Shown here one piece after another: positions 1 to 11,187 of a stretch of 64,000 nucleotides of DNA. The stretch's first letter is position 1. Every line of letters starts with the position of its first letter. The translations under genes and the position numbers were made by a program. The notes under the pieces were generated by a model, which saw only the letters and a list, made by a program, of their open reading frames with translations, was not told the origin of the DNA and made no database searches. This DNA is from Oreohelix idahoensis. Taxonomy: Eukaryota; Mollusca; Gastropoda; Stylommatophora; Oreohelicidae. The stretch is taken from contig JAMPIV010018776.1 of NCBI GenBank assembly GCA_024509875.1, positions 124,001 to 188,000 of the forward strand. The letters are read 5' to 3'.

Positions 1-2238
1 TAAGTTAAGATCCTCAACAAATTGACAACAATATGACAGTCACAAACAACTAACACTCTAAAGATTATCTTATTAAGTCAAGGGTTAAATTTTAACAAAT
101 GTATTGAACTTTTTTCAATAAATAGATATCCTGATCCTACTACACAGTGAATCAGGAATCATAATCAAATGTAAACACAATGTTTATGTACAAAATTTTA
201 TACAAAGGATCTTTGTCCCGACATATAATATTATTATAATATGAGTGTAATGTTGTGAGGTAGTATTATGAGGCAATACTGGCTGTTTGAGCTAGGTTGT
301 TGGTTGTCATCACGACTTCATGTGTTTGTTACTGGTGGAAATAATATTAAAGGATTCACAGATTCTTTTACTTTTTAAAACAATTACTGTCCCTCTTGGA
401 CTATTTATGTAAGTTCAATTGAGGTGGGTTATACAAGGGTGAGCTGCTCGTGCTGATACATTCTTAGCTCATATAGCGGCTGCAGGAAAACTGTATCCTC
501 TGCTCGCTTGCTTCTCAGTTTGCTAGAAAAACCCACAATGGCCGATATCTTGGGCAACGAGTCTGCTGCCAGAGTTCTGGATCAAGCAAGGCTCAGACCA
601 TGTGCTGCTATATTAACATCAGTACCACGGTCCCTGAAATAAGAAGGTTGTGCCTCCTTCTTCATAACTAATATATAATATATGTCCACACTGACGTACA
701 AGACCGTACAAACATAAAGTTCAGAGCTGTAGGCCAACTGCTAGCTTTTCATGTGACAATATACACCAGTATTCCTCTCCCTAATGGTTACAACGCCTCT
801 GCAATTCCAGCGTTAATCCCTTCTATACAATAGGATAGGTGTCATGTTACATATGGCAATCCAATATATCTATCTGTATAGGCAGTTATACTCCTCTCTG
901 ACAATCTTTACAAGGTGGAGCAATATCTAGGCTTTGCCTCATGTTTGCTACTGAACCACACACATACAGACATAATTTATCATTTCACATTCAATTTTCA
1001 TATAAAATATATATTAAATATGTCTATCTTACCACAATTCAAGGAAATATTAAACAAGTAACGTTGACTGGCGATGAATTCTGGCACAATTTTGATCTGC
1101 CGCTTTCCAGGCTTTTCCTTTATTAGAAAATTCTTAGCCTGTTCTCAACGCACTTGATTTTCACAGGATTTATTTTCAAAAATGGCAGTGAACTGACGCT
1201 TCTATTTGACCATATCTAACGTTCTAACCAATCAGGCCATGTTTACATGAGCCTTTAAAAAAAAAAACTATCCATCCTATACGTTGCCATTAACAACAAT
1301 ATTTGGATTTGCAGTTAGACCAATAAGGTTTCGCCTTACATTTTACCACAGCCAATCAAATCGTATCTAACTTGTCGGCCTCATTTCCCCCAAAGCAGTG
1401 TTTTCCAAACATGCCATAAAAAAAATAAGCAGATATGATCTTGTGCTGTCAGTCAACCCCACTATAGTATTTTGGCTATAATTTGTTAATTCATATACTA
1501 TTTGCGTAACACATAACATATTCTTTGTCAGCAAGTCCTAAGGTACAAGAATATATAAGTTTAATGGGGCTAAGTGGCTTCGTTCAAAATATGTATTTTT
1601 CTATGATAGTCGTGTATTTGCTGTTACCACCTGTTCACTTCCATACTATGGGATGTCTTCTGTACTGTCAGACTAATGTCAGGAGCTTAGACATAAAACA
1701 GTAGAATGTCAGGTTTCCCAATAAGACTTTAAACCTGTTTTCAAAACATAACCTCGTATCGTTAGTGTTTTTTATCACTGTTTATTTGAAAAAATCAGGC
1801 CTTCATGCGTTTCGCGTGTGATTGGCTTTCACTTTTTAATCGCGAGACGACGTAGTATTGTTGCTTCGCTCCGTCTATCCTTTCTCGTCTCTGCTTAGCC
1901 CGTCTGTCTTTTTAGGTCAACTTTGTATGTATAATTTCATTAATGTAGTATTTGTATCTAGGTCATTATGCAGTGTGCCTATCAAGGTCGTCTAAGAAAT
2001 ACAGTACCAGTTTTATTTTTAGAAACGACTGTGATTCGTGTGTAGGCTTTACGTAGAGTTTATGCAGACGAAGTAGAAAAAGGAGGGTCTCTTGTTCAGC
2101 CATTATGGCGTTATAAAACGGAAGCGCTATTGGGAAAGCACTGGTCTTTCACCATTCTTCTTCTTTCTATTGTATTATTTCGTTCGGCTTTACATTTATG
2201 TTCTAATTTATATATGGGTATATGAATTTTTCACCACA
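1..2238 (-). repeat. 3' LTR of element 1 (partial)
   Basis: Position 1 corresponds to 6218 in the other LTR, so about 235 bp of this LTR lie outside the window. The end TTTTTCACCACA at 2238 matches 8255. Relative to the right LTR it carries about 315 extra bases (roughly 73-387) and lacks about 145 bases found near 7215-7385. Elsewhere the two differ by scattered substitutions. The 61-codon frame at 941-1126 is present in both LTRs and is probably not a gene. Confidence 0.92.
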
Positions 2239-2350
2239 AATTCTCCCGACTTAAAACATACATCATATGTCAGTCCCTAATTTAATATACACATAGATAA
2301 ATTTCTATCTATGCCTGGTGATCTTTTCCTTCAATTCTTGGTATGCTAAT

Positions 2351-3310
2351 TCACACTGTGCTGTCCAGGGTAATTCGATCTGGATTTCCCTTGCGTGTCA
2401 AATCAGTTAACGGTGCACATATGGAATTAAAGTTTTTGATATACGTTTGGTAGAAACCACATAATGAGACAAAAGATCTCACGTCCTTCTTTGTTTGTGG
2501 TTTCGGGGCTTTTCTTAGTTTCTCCAAGTTCTTGGGGTCAGGAGTCATGTTTCCCTGATGGACTGTGTGTCCCAAGAATTCTAATTCTTTACATCCAACG
2601 CAAAATTTGGTTGGTCGGGCTGTCAAATTCGCTTCTTTAAGTCGATCAAACAACATGTTCAGAGAGTCAATGTGTTCCTCAAATGTTTCTGTCGCTATAA
2701 GGATATCATCCATGAAGTTTTTTATACATGGATTATTCAGAGGGTCCAACAATTTTCTCATCATTCTAGAGAAGACACTGGGCGCATTTTTCAATCCAAA
2801 TGGCAATCTGTTAAATTCACAGTGTCCCTCTGAGGTACTAAAAGCTAGATAAGGTCTAACCTCAGGCTTTACTGGAATCTGATAGTAGCCTTTGCTCAGA
2901 TCCACCTTTGAGAAATATTTAGCTTTATTCAGCCTGGCAAACAGCTGATTTGTATCCGGCAATGGATCCACTTGACCTTCTGTGATAGCATTCAGTCTCC
3001 TGTAATCTATACAGAGTCTATATTCTCCAGAGGGTTTTCTCAAGAGCACCACACTGGAACTATACGAAGATTCACTGTGTGAAATAATTCCTTCCTTTAA
3101 CAAATAGTCTATCTCTTCCTTCAAAGCTTTCTCCTTAGCGAAAGGAATCGAATATGCTTTCATACATACAGGTGTTGGGTCTATCAGTTTCATATCATAT
3201 TCCAATAAGTTTGTATGCCCCGGACGGTCCGTTAACACCTCTGTATGATCATCTAGAACCTGTTGCACTCTCTCCTTCTGATTTTTAGTTAAATGTGTAC
3301 TGATTTTCAC
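2351..3310 (-). pseudogene. pol: Element 1 reverse transcriptase domain (pol fragment)
   Basis: The 319-codon frame encodes a Ty3/gypsy-type reverse transcriptase. Visible signatures are the PSGEYRLCIDYRRLN finger segment, FSKVDLSKGYYQIPV, LPFGLKNAPSVFSRMM and the catalytic FMDDILIA box. It is clearly homologous to the RT of element 2 at 28070-28900. Upstream it joins the integrase C-terminal module through frameshifts. Downstream one extra base near 2365-2375 breaks the frame, about 20 further connection-domain residues are readable in another frame, and then sequence ends at the 3' LTR, so RNase H is deleted. In a working element this enzyme copies RNA into DNA in a cytoplasmic particle. 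Here it is a remnant. Confidence 0.9.
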
Positions 3311-3777
3311 CTGTGCAGCTGTCTCACAGGGGTGTAATGGATATTCAAATGATGAAAGTGGTTCTTTTTTTCATCTCCATTGCAATAGACAAGGTCAGCA
3401 AATGTGTCTCTTCCTGATTTTCTCTTTCCAAATATTTCTTCAGGAGATTCACATGATAGATTTTTTTCTTTCCCCTTCTTATCTATCTTATAATTTGTTC
3501 TAGACACCTTCTCTAGAACTGTATATGGACCTTGCCATCCGATTTGCAACTTATTCTGGCTACCGGGTAGAAGAAGCAGTATCTTCTCTCCCACAGCCAA
3601 ATCTCTGTCTTTAGCTTTCTTGTTGTAATAGGCAGCATGTTTTTTCCTGGCTTGTCTCAAATTTTCATTGGCAAGTTTCCAGCCAGTTTTTAAACGAGTG
3701 GTCAGCTCATTCACATATTGGTAGGATGATGTAATATTTTCCTCTGCCTTTTCATCAGTCCACGTTCTTAACAGTTA
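3307..3777 (-). pseudogene. pol: Element 1 integrase C-terminal GPY module
   Basis: The minus-strand frame includes YNKKAKDRDLAVGEKILLLLPG followed by LQIGWQGPYTVLEKVSRTNYK, the GPY/F module found at the C terminus of Ty3/gypsy integrases. It aligns with the same module in element 2 (about 27540-27830). Two frame breaks sit in 7-base T runs on the plus strand (3461-3467 and 3365-3371). In both, one base fewer would restore the frame seen in element 2. It lies upstream of reverse transcriptase, so integrase precedes RT as in element 2. Confidence 0.8.
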
Positions 3778-4217
3778 CATATGGACTTTTAAATTCACAA
3801 ACTTATTTTTCCTGGCACATGTCAGGTCCTTTGCACTTGAAGCACTGTTGTGATGACTTTTCTTCCCAGAACCATCATGCACAAAACGACCGCTACCAAT
3901 TTTTTTCTTGGGGCTTTCTCCCCACTTAGAATTCTTGATGAGAGATTTCCTCTCTACATCTTCTTCCTCCAGTTTACATAAGTCCGATTGAGGGATTTTC
4001 GGCTTATCCTGGGGTAAGACATCTTTTTGCACTCTCTGCATAGTGGCCATTGTAAAACAGTCAATTGAAGATTGTCCGTGAAAAGGGGCTTCCCATTCCC
4101 CTTGGTCCACTTTATTGTTCTTTCTATTGTCAGGCCTACGTTTGCCCAGTGGCGTGTCCAGGTCCTGATCAATGTTCCCACTTGTGGGGGTTCCCTCATG
4201 TGCTATGCTACACCTTT
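3778..4217 (-). other. Divergent segment in place of element 1 integrase core
   Basis: This stretch lies between the integrase zinc region and the GPY module, where the D,D,E catalytic core should be. A 111-codon minus-strand frame (4110-3775) reads through much of it but shows no D,D,E motif. It is rich in lysine, serine and glutamate, for example SPKKKIGSGRF. One alternative minus frame shows a short CFKC pattern, too little for a call. It may be a replacement, foreign or heavily diverged sequence. I do not recognise it. Confidence 0.5.
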
Positions 4218-5114
4218 CTACAAATTCTCAATGTCCCACCTTGCCTTGGGCCAATAATAATTTTGAGCTACCTTTTGGATGATGGTACTTATTTTTTCAT
4301 GGTCCCCATCGTTTCTCACATGTAAGCTCCTTATTAAGTCTGCCCTATACCTTTTAGGAAGTACCAGCTGTCCCTGACCTTTGGATCTAGTTCCGGTCTT
4401 CCGGTATATCAGTTTGTTCTTCATATAGAAGTCTCCTTTTCCTGGAGGTGTATGACAATTGGACAATTTCCTAAAACAAGGCTTGAGGGTCTTATCCCCA
4501 GCCTGCGCCTTCCTCATCTCATCTGGAGTGGTATTTATCATAATATCCTCCTCCTTTCTAGAGGTCGTCCTGACCTGAAGGGTGGCCATATGCACAGGTT
4601 TCCTTCTACAACGGTCAGTATCATGATTGTCCATCTGACAATTTTTACACCACCTTTTTCCTTGGTTGAAAGATTTTCTTTCATCATATTTCCTTTCATC
4701 GAATTGTGGGTTTTTATTTTTATTTTCATACCGTGGCCTATCAAACTGGTGCTTACCTTTGTTCTGATTTCTATGATCAAATTTATTAAAGTTTTGTGGT
4801 GCCTGAAAATTGTCTACCTGTTTCTTTTTATTACCTGTTACCTCTGCTTGAGCTGCCTGATATCTTTCAGCAACATTTTGTAACTCACCCAGCCTCTCTG
4901 CACCTTGTTCCATGAGAAACTTTCTCAGGTCTGGAGCCATGGACTCTCTTAGCTGCTCTATAAGGATCATTTCCTTAAGATCTTGGGTTTTCCCCAAAGC
5001 AGTCCATTTCTCCAAGTATGTCTCTAACCGTGCAGAGAACTGGTGATATGTCTCACCTGACAGTAGTTTAGCATTCCTAAATTTTTTTTCTATAAAATTC
5101 TCCATTCTTTTCAT
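4218..5114 (-). pseudogene. gag: Element 1 gag C-terminal part, CCHC knuckle and integrase zinc region
   Basis: The 298-codon frame starts in the capsid-like part (TYHQFSARLETYLEKWTAL, compare TFPQFSSRLTGYLTKC in element 2). A basic linker follows, then a zinc knuckle CKNCQMDNHDTDRC (C-X2-C-X4-H-X4-C, residues about 156-169) that would bind RNA. The frame then goes straight into KTLKPCFRKL and YYWPKARWDIENL, which in element 2 follow the protease. The protease of about 90 residues with its DTG motif is therefore missing. The HX6H of the integrase zinc finger is present, but the CX2C pair is lost at the end of the frame. Its 5' end overlaps gag-N out of frame. Confidence 0.82.
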
Positions 5115-5775
5115 ATCTTAACAAAAGAGCCTGCTTTAACATGTCATAATTGTCTTGGTCATCTCTGCTCATCTTGGCAAAAACGTCATAAGCTGTACCA
5201 CGAAGCCCTTGTGATAACTTTAAGCTCCACCTTTCTCTCTCTAAACCATACGTGGTAGCTAACAGTTCATATCTATTCAGGTAACTCTCGATGTCATCGT
5301 CTTTCTCAACAAAATGATCTAAATGAAAACTCATAGCTGAGGTTGAGGCTCCCTGACTAGCAGTAGCATCGGAGGTAAAGGGACTGGCACCATTTTCAGG
5401 AGCATGGCCTTGAAATTCCAACTCCCTTAGTCGTAACTCGTGCTCCCTCTGTAATCTTTTCTCCTCCTTTGCTGCTTCCCTTTCAGCAGCTTGCCTTCTT
5501 TCTTCTACCTCCAATTTCTTCTCTTCGTACTGGAGCCTTTTAATCTCTGCCTCCCGATCCGCCTCCAATGCCTTAGCCTCTTTGTCAGCCTCAATCTGCA
5601 ACCTCTTAAGTTCTTTTTCAGCCTCTAACTTTCTTTCAGCCTCAAATTTTCTTTCTTCACGCTCAATAAATTTGTCACATTCAGTTGTGACATAAGCAAT
5701 CATAATTTGCCCGTCCATTCCCAATTCTTTAGCAGCCTGCACAGCAGCAGATCGAAACTTTGCCAGGTCTGCCAT
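5077..5775 (-). pseudogene. gag: Element 1 gag N-terminal part
   Basis: The 232-codon frame starts with ATG at 5775 and opens with MADLAKFRSAAVQAAKELG. A long charged coiled-coil-like stretch rich in E, K, R and A follows (about residues 35-125), then a capsid-like region (SYLNRYELLATTYGLERERWSLKLSQGLRGTAYDVF). Element 2 gag has the same layout. The frame stops at 5077 because of an 8-base T run on the plus strand (5082-5089). With one base fewer it would continue into the next gag frame. Gag would form the particle shell around the RNA. Confidence 0.82.
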
Positions 5776-5959
5776 TTTCTAACAGGCAAATTTATACAAT
5801 GTTTAACTAAACAATTCAATCTATGACTAATTATACTAAGGACAACCACAAGCACTGAGAGCTCAACCTTATCTATTTTCCACCCAAGAATACCTTTTTA
5901 ATTTTTATTATTCCCTGAAGTGAACTCCCCACAATATATGTGCTAGGAGAAGGTTCAAA

Positions 5960-5977
5960 ATCCCGGACGAGCCCCCA
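5960..5977 (-). promoter_or_regulatory. Primer binding site, tRNA-Pro type (element 1)
   Basis: The minus strand reads TGGGGGCTCGTCCGGGAT, complementary to the 3' end of a proline tRNA and the same as the classic proline primer site of gammaretroviruses. It lies 5 nt inside the 5' LTR boundary at 5983, where minus-strand DNA synthesis would begin. Confidence 0.88.
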
Positions 5978-5982
5978 ATATA

Positions 5983-8255
5983 TGTGGTAAGTTGGGATTA
6001 TGTAAATATAGTTATAGGGGACTTAGTGTACTGACTGAGATCAGCTGTGAAGGTATCTGTATCTAATAAGTTTGGTGTGTTACAGATGACCTTACTTGCT
6101 ACCACATTTAGACCTCAATCAGACTTATTCTTGAATTTAGTGATGACTACGTTTAATGTCTAGGGTTATGATAGTGATGTAGTGTAATTCACAACAACCA
6201 ACAGACAGATAAACACCTAAGTTAAGATCCTCAACAAATTGACAACAATATGACAGTCACAAACAACTAACACTCTAAAGATTTGTCCCTCTTGGACTAT
6301 TTATGTAAGTCAATTGAGGTGGGTTATACAAGGGTGATCTGCTCGGGCTGACACATTCTTAGCTCATATAGCGGCTGCAGGAAAACTGTATCCTCTGCTC
6401 GCTTGCTTCTCAGTTTGCTAGAAAAACCCACAATGGCCGATATCTTGGGCAAGGAGTCTGCTGCCAGAGTTCTGGATCAAGCAAGGCTCAGACCATGTGC
6501 TGCTATATTAACATCAGTACCACGGTCCCTGAAATAAGAAGGTTGTGCCTCCTTCTTCATAACTAATATATAATATATGTCCACACTGACGTACAAGACC
6601 GTACAAACATAAAGTTCAGAGCTGTAGGCCAACTGCTAGCTTTTCATGTGACAATATACACCAGTATTCCTCTCCCTAATGGTTACAACGCCTCTGCAAT
6701 TCCAGCGTTAATCCCTTCTATACAATAGGATAGGTGTCATGTTACATATGGCAATCCAATATATCTATCTGTATAGGCAGTTATACTCCTCTCTGACAAT
6801 CTTTACAAGGTGGAGCAATATCTAGGCTTTGCCTCATGTTTGCTACTGAACCACACACATACAGACATAATTTATCATTTCACATTCAATTTTCATATAA
6901 AATATATATTAAATATGTCTATCTTACCACAATTCAAGGAAATATTAAACAAGTAACATTGACTGGCGATGAATTCTGGCACAATTTTGATCTGCCGCTT
7001 TCCAGGCTTTTCCTTTATTAGAAAATTCTTAGCCTGTTCTCAACGCACTTGATTTTCACAGGATTTATTTTCAAAAATGGCAGTGAACTGACGCTTCTAT
7101 TTGACCATATCTAACGTTCTAACCAATCAGGCCATGTTTACATGAGCCTTTGAAAAAAAAAACTATCCATCCACGTTGCCATTAACAACAATATTTGGAT
7201 TTGCAGTCCAATAAGGTTTCGCCTTACAACCACAGCCAATATCGTTTGATCATTTGCAGTTACTTCGTTTACGGAAACAACAGCAAATGGATTGATTCGC
7301 CTTACATTTTACCAATAGCCAATGGCAAAGAAAACCTATCTGCTGTTGCCCTAAAACGCCACTAAATCGCTAAGGATCTAATCGTATCTTGTCGGCCTCA
7401 TTTCCCCCAAAGCAGTGTTTTCCAAACATGCCATAAAAAAAATAAGCAGATATGATCTTGTGCTGTCAGTCAACCCCACTATAGTATTTTGGCTATAATT
7501 TGTTAATTCATATACTATTTGCGTAACACATAACATATTCTTTGTCAGCAAGTCATAAGGTACAAGAATATATAAGTTTAATGGGGCTAAGTGGCTTCGT
7601 TCAAAATATGTATTTTTCTATGATAGTCGTGTATTTGCTGTTACCACCTGTTCACTTCCATACTATGGGATGTCTTCTGTACTGTCAGACTAATGTCAGG
7701 AGCTTAGACATAAAACAGTAGAATGTCAGGTTTCCCAATAAGACTTTAAACCTGTTTTCAAAACATAACCTCGTATCGTTAGTGTTTTTTATCACTGTTT
7801 ATTTGAAAAAATCAGGCCTTCATGCGTTTCGCGTGTGATTGGCGTTCACTTTTTAATCGCGAGACGACGTAGTATCATTGCTTCGCTCCGTCTATCCTTT
7901 CTCGTCTCTGCTTAGCCCGTCTGTCTTTTTAGGTCAACTTTGTATGTATAATTTCATTAATGTAGTATTTGTATCTAGGTCATTATGCAGTGTGCCTATC
8001 AAGGTCGTCTAAGAAATACAGTACCAGTTTTATTTTTAGAAACGACTGTGATTCGTGTGTAGGCTTTACGTAGAGTTTATGCAGACGAAGTAGAAAAAGG
8101 AGGGTCTCTTGTTCAGCCATTATGGCGTTATAAAACGGAAGCGCTATTGGGAAAGCACTGGTCTTTCACCATTCTTCTTCTTTCTATTGTATTATTTCGT
8201 TCGGCTTTACATTTATGTTCTAATTTATATATGGGTATAAGAATTTTTCACCACA
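5983..8255 (-). repeat. 5' LTR of element 1 (complete, 2273 bp)
   Basis: The plus-sense ends are TGTGGTAAG and TTTCACCACA, a 6-bp inverted TGTGGT/ACCACA. It shares long near-identical stretches with 1-2238. The region about 7215-7385 holds extra sequence including a second near-copy of the CGCCTTACATTTTACC motif, so the LTRs differ by indels more than by substitutions. Confidence 0.92.
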
Positions 8256-9096
8256 GGCACCTGTGTGTTTTGTGTGTAACAAGCCAGGTCATAAGTCATA
8301 TACATGCAGATACAGGCATCAACAGTCACGACAGCCAGCGAGACGGGTTGACATTTTCGATAAAACACACAATAGACATACAGTCGCCTGGTTGGGGGAC
8401 TGCGCAGAATACACCCGAACACAACTTCATAATACTCGCAGACATAACCCGGACACCTACGGGATGTTTCGACATGCAAAAACTTACACTCAGGGAAAAG
8501 ACAGACCTGCTCACTGGAGACAGACCGATGTAAGTAGGGTTAATGGAAAGTCTCAGCAACAGAAGGAAAGTGCACATTGGAACAGCAGAAACAGATACAA
8601 CACTAGCAGTACGTTAAGACACTGGAATAGTCTTAATAGAAGAAATGACAGGATAGCGGTGCGAAATTGTAATGCGGAAAGCAAGAGGGGAAAGAGACAA
8701 AAGCAACAAATACAGCCAGATTGCTGGAGTTTGAAAAATGAGTGGAGTAGAGACAACAGCAACAAAACGTACCATGTAGCCACTTTAGACAGACACTGGA
8801 GCAGTCTCAATAAAAGACACTGTCGCATTGCAGTGAGAAATTTCATCAAAAGTATAAAAAAGGGAAAGATATGGGAAATAAATAATGTTACAACGAGTAA
8901 CCGACAAAGATGTATGATAGCAACAGAAGATGGACTAAGAGCACATATAAAGCCAGTAAAACAATGGAGAAAAACATTTAACAGAAATCAACAGGGCAGT
9001 TTTGAAAAATCAAATAGGACTCAATGTACCCCTATGGATAATAAACAACCTAGAATAATAACGCCAGAACCAGAAACGTATAAAAAAGACGATTAG
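8256..9096 (+). CDS. Knuckle-containing basic gag-like protein, 5' end cut by element 1
   Basis: The frame begins immediately at the LTR edge, so its upstream part lies beyond element 1, off the window. It opens with the zinc knuckle CFVCNKPGHKSYTC (C-X2-C-X4-H-X4-C), typical of gag nucleocapsids and some cellular RNA-binding proteins. About 260 residues very rich in R, N, Q, K and H follow. An internal repeat is visible: HWNSLNRRNDRIAVRN recurs as HWSSLNKRHCRIAVRN about 60 residues later, with a third weaker HWNSRNR copy before them. There is no protease, RT or integrase. Nucleic-acid binding is the only function I would infer. It could be the end of a retroelement gag or an exon of an unknown protein. 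Confidence 0.5.
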
Positions 9097-9397
9097 TGTC
9101 GGAACACAGACGGAGACACAAAGAAGGAGAACAAAAGAAACGGCAGGAAATCAAGGAACGACTGTTAGGGTTACAACACAAACAGTGACAAAGAAGAACG
9201 CCAAAAGCGAACTTGAAAAAGAAAAGAATAAACAAAAACATAAGAGCATACAATGGAAAATATATTAAGAACATAAAAGAAAAGCCGTTACGGATGAAAA
9301 ATAACAAGCGATTCAGTACATATGGAGAGATGGAATCTAATAATACACACCACCTCTTAGTTACGCACAAGATGAAGACAGCACAAAGGGACCGTGT

Positions 9398-9691
9398 TTG
9401 GGAAATCAACAGGAGAGGAGACAACTATGTGGTAGTTCCAGAATATACAGATGTATTTCTGTAACGGATGATACTTCAGATGAAGAAACGTACAAACCCG
9501 GAGCAGGTGGATTCCGCGTAACGACCAGAGCAGTAATACACCAAAAACCCAAAATGGCACAGAACAACAAGAGGAGCACATATTGGGAACCAATACCGGG
9601 TCAGAGTGAAGAGGACATAACAGAGGAGAATATTTCCAGTGACGATTATGGACACACACCAGGGAGCAATCAGACTGTAACTAGGGCATAA
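9398..9691 (+). CDS. Open frame of unknown function in the purine-rich locus
   Basis: A 97-codon frame that carries acidic and threonine/serine-rich patches (VTDDTSDEETYKPG, SEEDITEENISSDDYG). It is in a different frame from the knuckle protein and is followed by A/G-rich sequence with glutamate/arginine-rich fragments. I do not recognise a family. It may be a displaced part of the same decayed coding region. Confidence 0.28.
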   Translation: MGNQQERRQLCGSSRIYRCISVTDDTSDEETYKPGAGGFRVTTRAVIHQKPKMAQNNKRSTYWEPIPGQSEEDITEENISSDDYGHTPGSNQTVTRA

Positions 9692-10422
9692 GTACATGCA
9701 GAACCCAGGACAACATCCAGTCTGTTAACCTCACCCCAACAAAACATATACCAAGAACAAGATAAAGAAATACCAAGCACCGGCAGTATTACGATTTCCC
9801 AGAGGAAATAGAAAGATTGAGAACCGAGAGAGATAACTCTGAGAGTGATGCAGACATGACAATAATGGAACGTAGGCAAAGATTACAAGATAGAGAAGAG
9901 AGGTTAAGAGAAAAGGAGCAGGAGAGAAATTTAGAGCAACAAAATATTAGAGGAGAACCTCAGCACTTGGAAGAAACATGAGCAGAAGATTCGGAGACGC
10001 AGGGCGAAATGGAGGAGGAATTTTACAGGGGACGAAGAAACGTTATAATCATCAGACGACTCGTCCGATTATGAAAGGCGCCTCGCAAAGTTGAGAAATG
10101 TAGAACAGAGGTGAGACCAAAGAGGAAGAATAAGGCAAGACATAGTAGTAGAAGAGAGGATGAGAAAGAGATAACTGTACTTTGCGCATATATTGATAGA
10201 CTATTTTAAGAATTGTGGAAGAAGAAGAACAGAAGAGGAACTAGAGTTAGAAGAGAGTACCGATCTAAGAGTAGAGATACAAACCCAAATAGACGGAGAG
10301 AATGAAGAAAGTCAAGAATCGAAGTGAAAAATGGAAAAGAAATGCATAAAATCAGATACACATCAATCAGTAGCAGTGTTAGAAAATCAAGGATACCACT
10401 GAGTACTAAAATGACGCATTGA

Positions 10423-10935
10423 GAGGATTATACATCCAGGGAATGCGACGAAGAGAATAGGAGAGATAACAGTAGAGGACGAGATACGGATCGACGGGAT
10501 TACCGATCCAAGAATCGAGAGTGGGAGAGAAATAGAAGCGGTAGTGGAAGGAGAGAAACTACTATTGATCGACGGAGGAACCGATCTAGTAACAGAGAGG
10601 AGATAAAGAGGAGAGATAATGATACTAGAAGTATAAGTAGAGGTCGAGGTAGAGATCAATCAAAGAATAGAGAACCTGAAAGAAACTCAGGGAGCTTGAG
10701 AAATGAAGAAATTGATGACAGAGATAAACAGAGGAAAACGGTGGAAGAAGTAAGGAGTAGAGAAGTTGAAGGAAATTCTGGAGATACGAGAAGTAGAGAG
10801 GTAGAGAGAAAGCAAAGTGTAGAGGAAGTCAGAAGAGTAGAGGAAACACAAAGTATGGATAAACAGATAGTGTTAGAGGCGCTAAAAAGTAAAGAGACAA
10901 TGATGTTGAAGTTGATGGAGCTCATAAGTAAATAA
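10423..10935 (+). CDS. Arginine-rich RD/RS-type open frame
   Basis: An uninterrupted stretch of 170 codons follows a TGA at 10420 and ends with TAA at 10933. It lacks an ATG near its beginning. The first two thirds is RD/RS/RG-rich (for example SRGRDTDRRDYRSKNREWER), like splicing-factor RS domains or nucleic-acid-binding tails. The last third is E/R/V-rich and helical, ending LMELISK. An overlapping frame (about 10415-10605) contains LLLIDGGTDLV, which faintly resembles a retroviral-type protease active-site loop but has DGG instead of DTG or DSG. This could be an exon or a decayed element part. Composition bias from the purine-rich strand must be considered. Confidence 0.35.
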   Translation, partial: EDYTSRECDEENRRDNSRGRDTDRRDYRSKNREWERNRSGSGRRETTIDRRRNRSSNREEIKRRDNDTRSISRGRGRDQSKNREPERNSGSLRNEEIDDRDKQRKTVEEVRSREVEGNSGDTRSREVERKQSVEEVRRVEETQSMDKQIVLEALKSKETMMLKLMELISK

Positions 10936-11013
10936 GGAGAAAGGGAGAAAGAGAGGAGGAGGAGCCTATGTTCGGAGACTCAGTATTTTATAGCCAATAT
11001 GGCGCCGGTAGCT

Positions 11014-11105
11014 AAGTCTTGAGGAGACTTATGTATAATCGTTCTATACCGAGCACACGTAAAGAGAACTGAGTACACCTGAACGATAGTGTACTGCAGT
11101 ATAGG
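11014..11105 (+). repeat. Hairpin plus first copy of an about 70-bp unit
   Basis: AAGTCT-TGAGG-AGACTT (11014-11030) is a perfect 6-bp inverted repeat. The next bases (CGTTCTATACCGAGCA ... CTGAACGATAGTGTACT) recur in diverged form at about 11612-11680 (TGTTCTACACCGAGCA ... CTGAACGATGGACTACT). A sibling hairpin AGTCT-TGAGA-AGACT lies at 12092-12106. Confidence 0.6.
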
Positions 11106-11187
11106 AGAAAATGAGGAGTAAAGGAGAAGTAAGAGGAATAATGTAGACTAAAGGACATGGGAGAATGGCGAGGATATTATATCAAAA

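Larger units (their letters stand above)
1..8255 (-). mobile_element. LTR retrotransposon element 1 (Gmr1-like order), defective, left end outside window
   Basis: Two long direct repeats (1-2238 and 5983-8255) flank an internal region whose gag and pol remains read on the minus strand. The complete LTR begins TGTGGT and ends ACCACA, as LTRs do. A tRNA-Pro-type primer site lies 5 nt inside the 5' LTR (right side). A purine stretch (GGGAGAA on the minus strand) abuts the 3' LTR. Order in the minus sense is gag, CCHC knuckle, integrase N-terminal zinc region, a divergent segment, integrase C-terminal GPY module, reverse transcriptase. Protease, integrase catalytic core and RNase H are not recognisable, so the copy cannot be autonomous. 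The left flank is off the window, so a target duplication cannot be checked. The right flank (8256 on) is the purine-rich knuckle-protein locus, so the element is nested in it. Confidence 0.88.

Noticed and set aside
941..1126. 61-codon frame repeated at 6836-7021
   Set aside because: The repetition comes from the LTR duplication; no domain, and low-complexity AT-rich codons.
9050..9424. 124-codon minus frame of membrane-protein-like composition
   Set aside because: The hydrophobic look comes from T-rich complement codons; there is no start context, motif or partner.
10415..10605. Aspartic protease motif in the overlapping frame
   Set aside because: LLLIDGGTDLV has DGG instead of DTG or DSG, and the rest of the fold is not evident.
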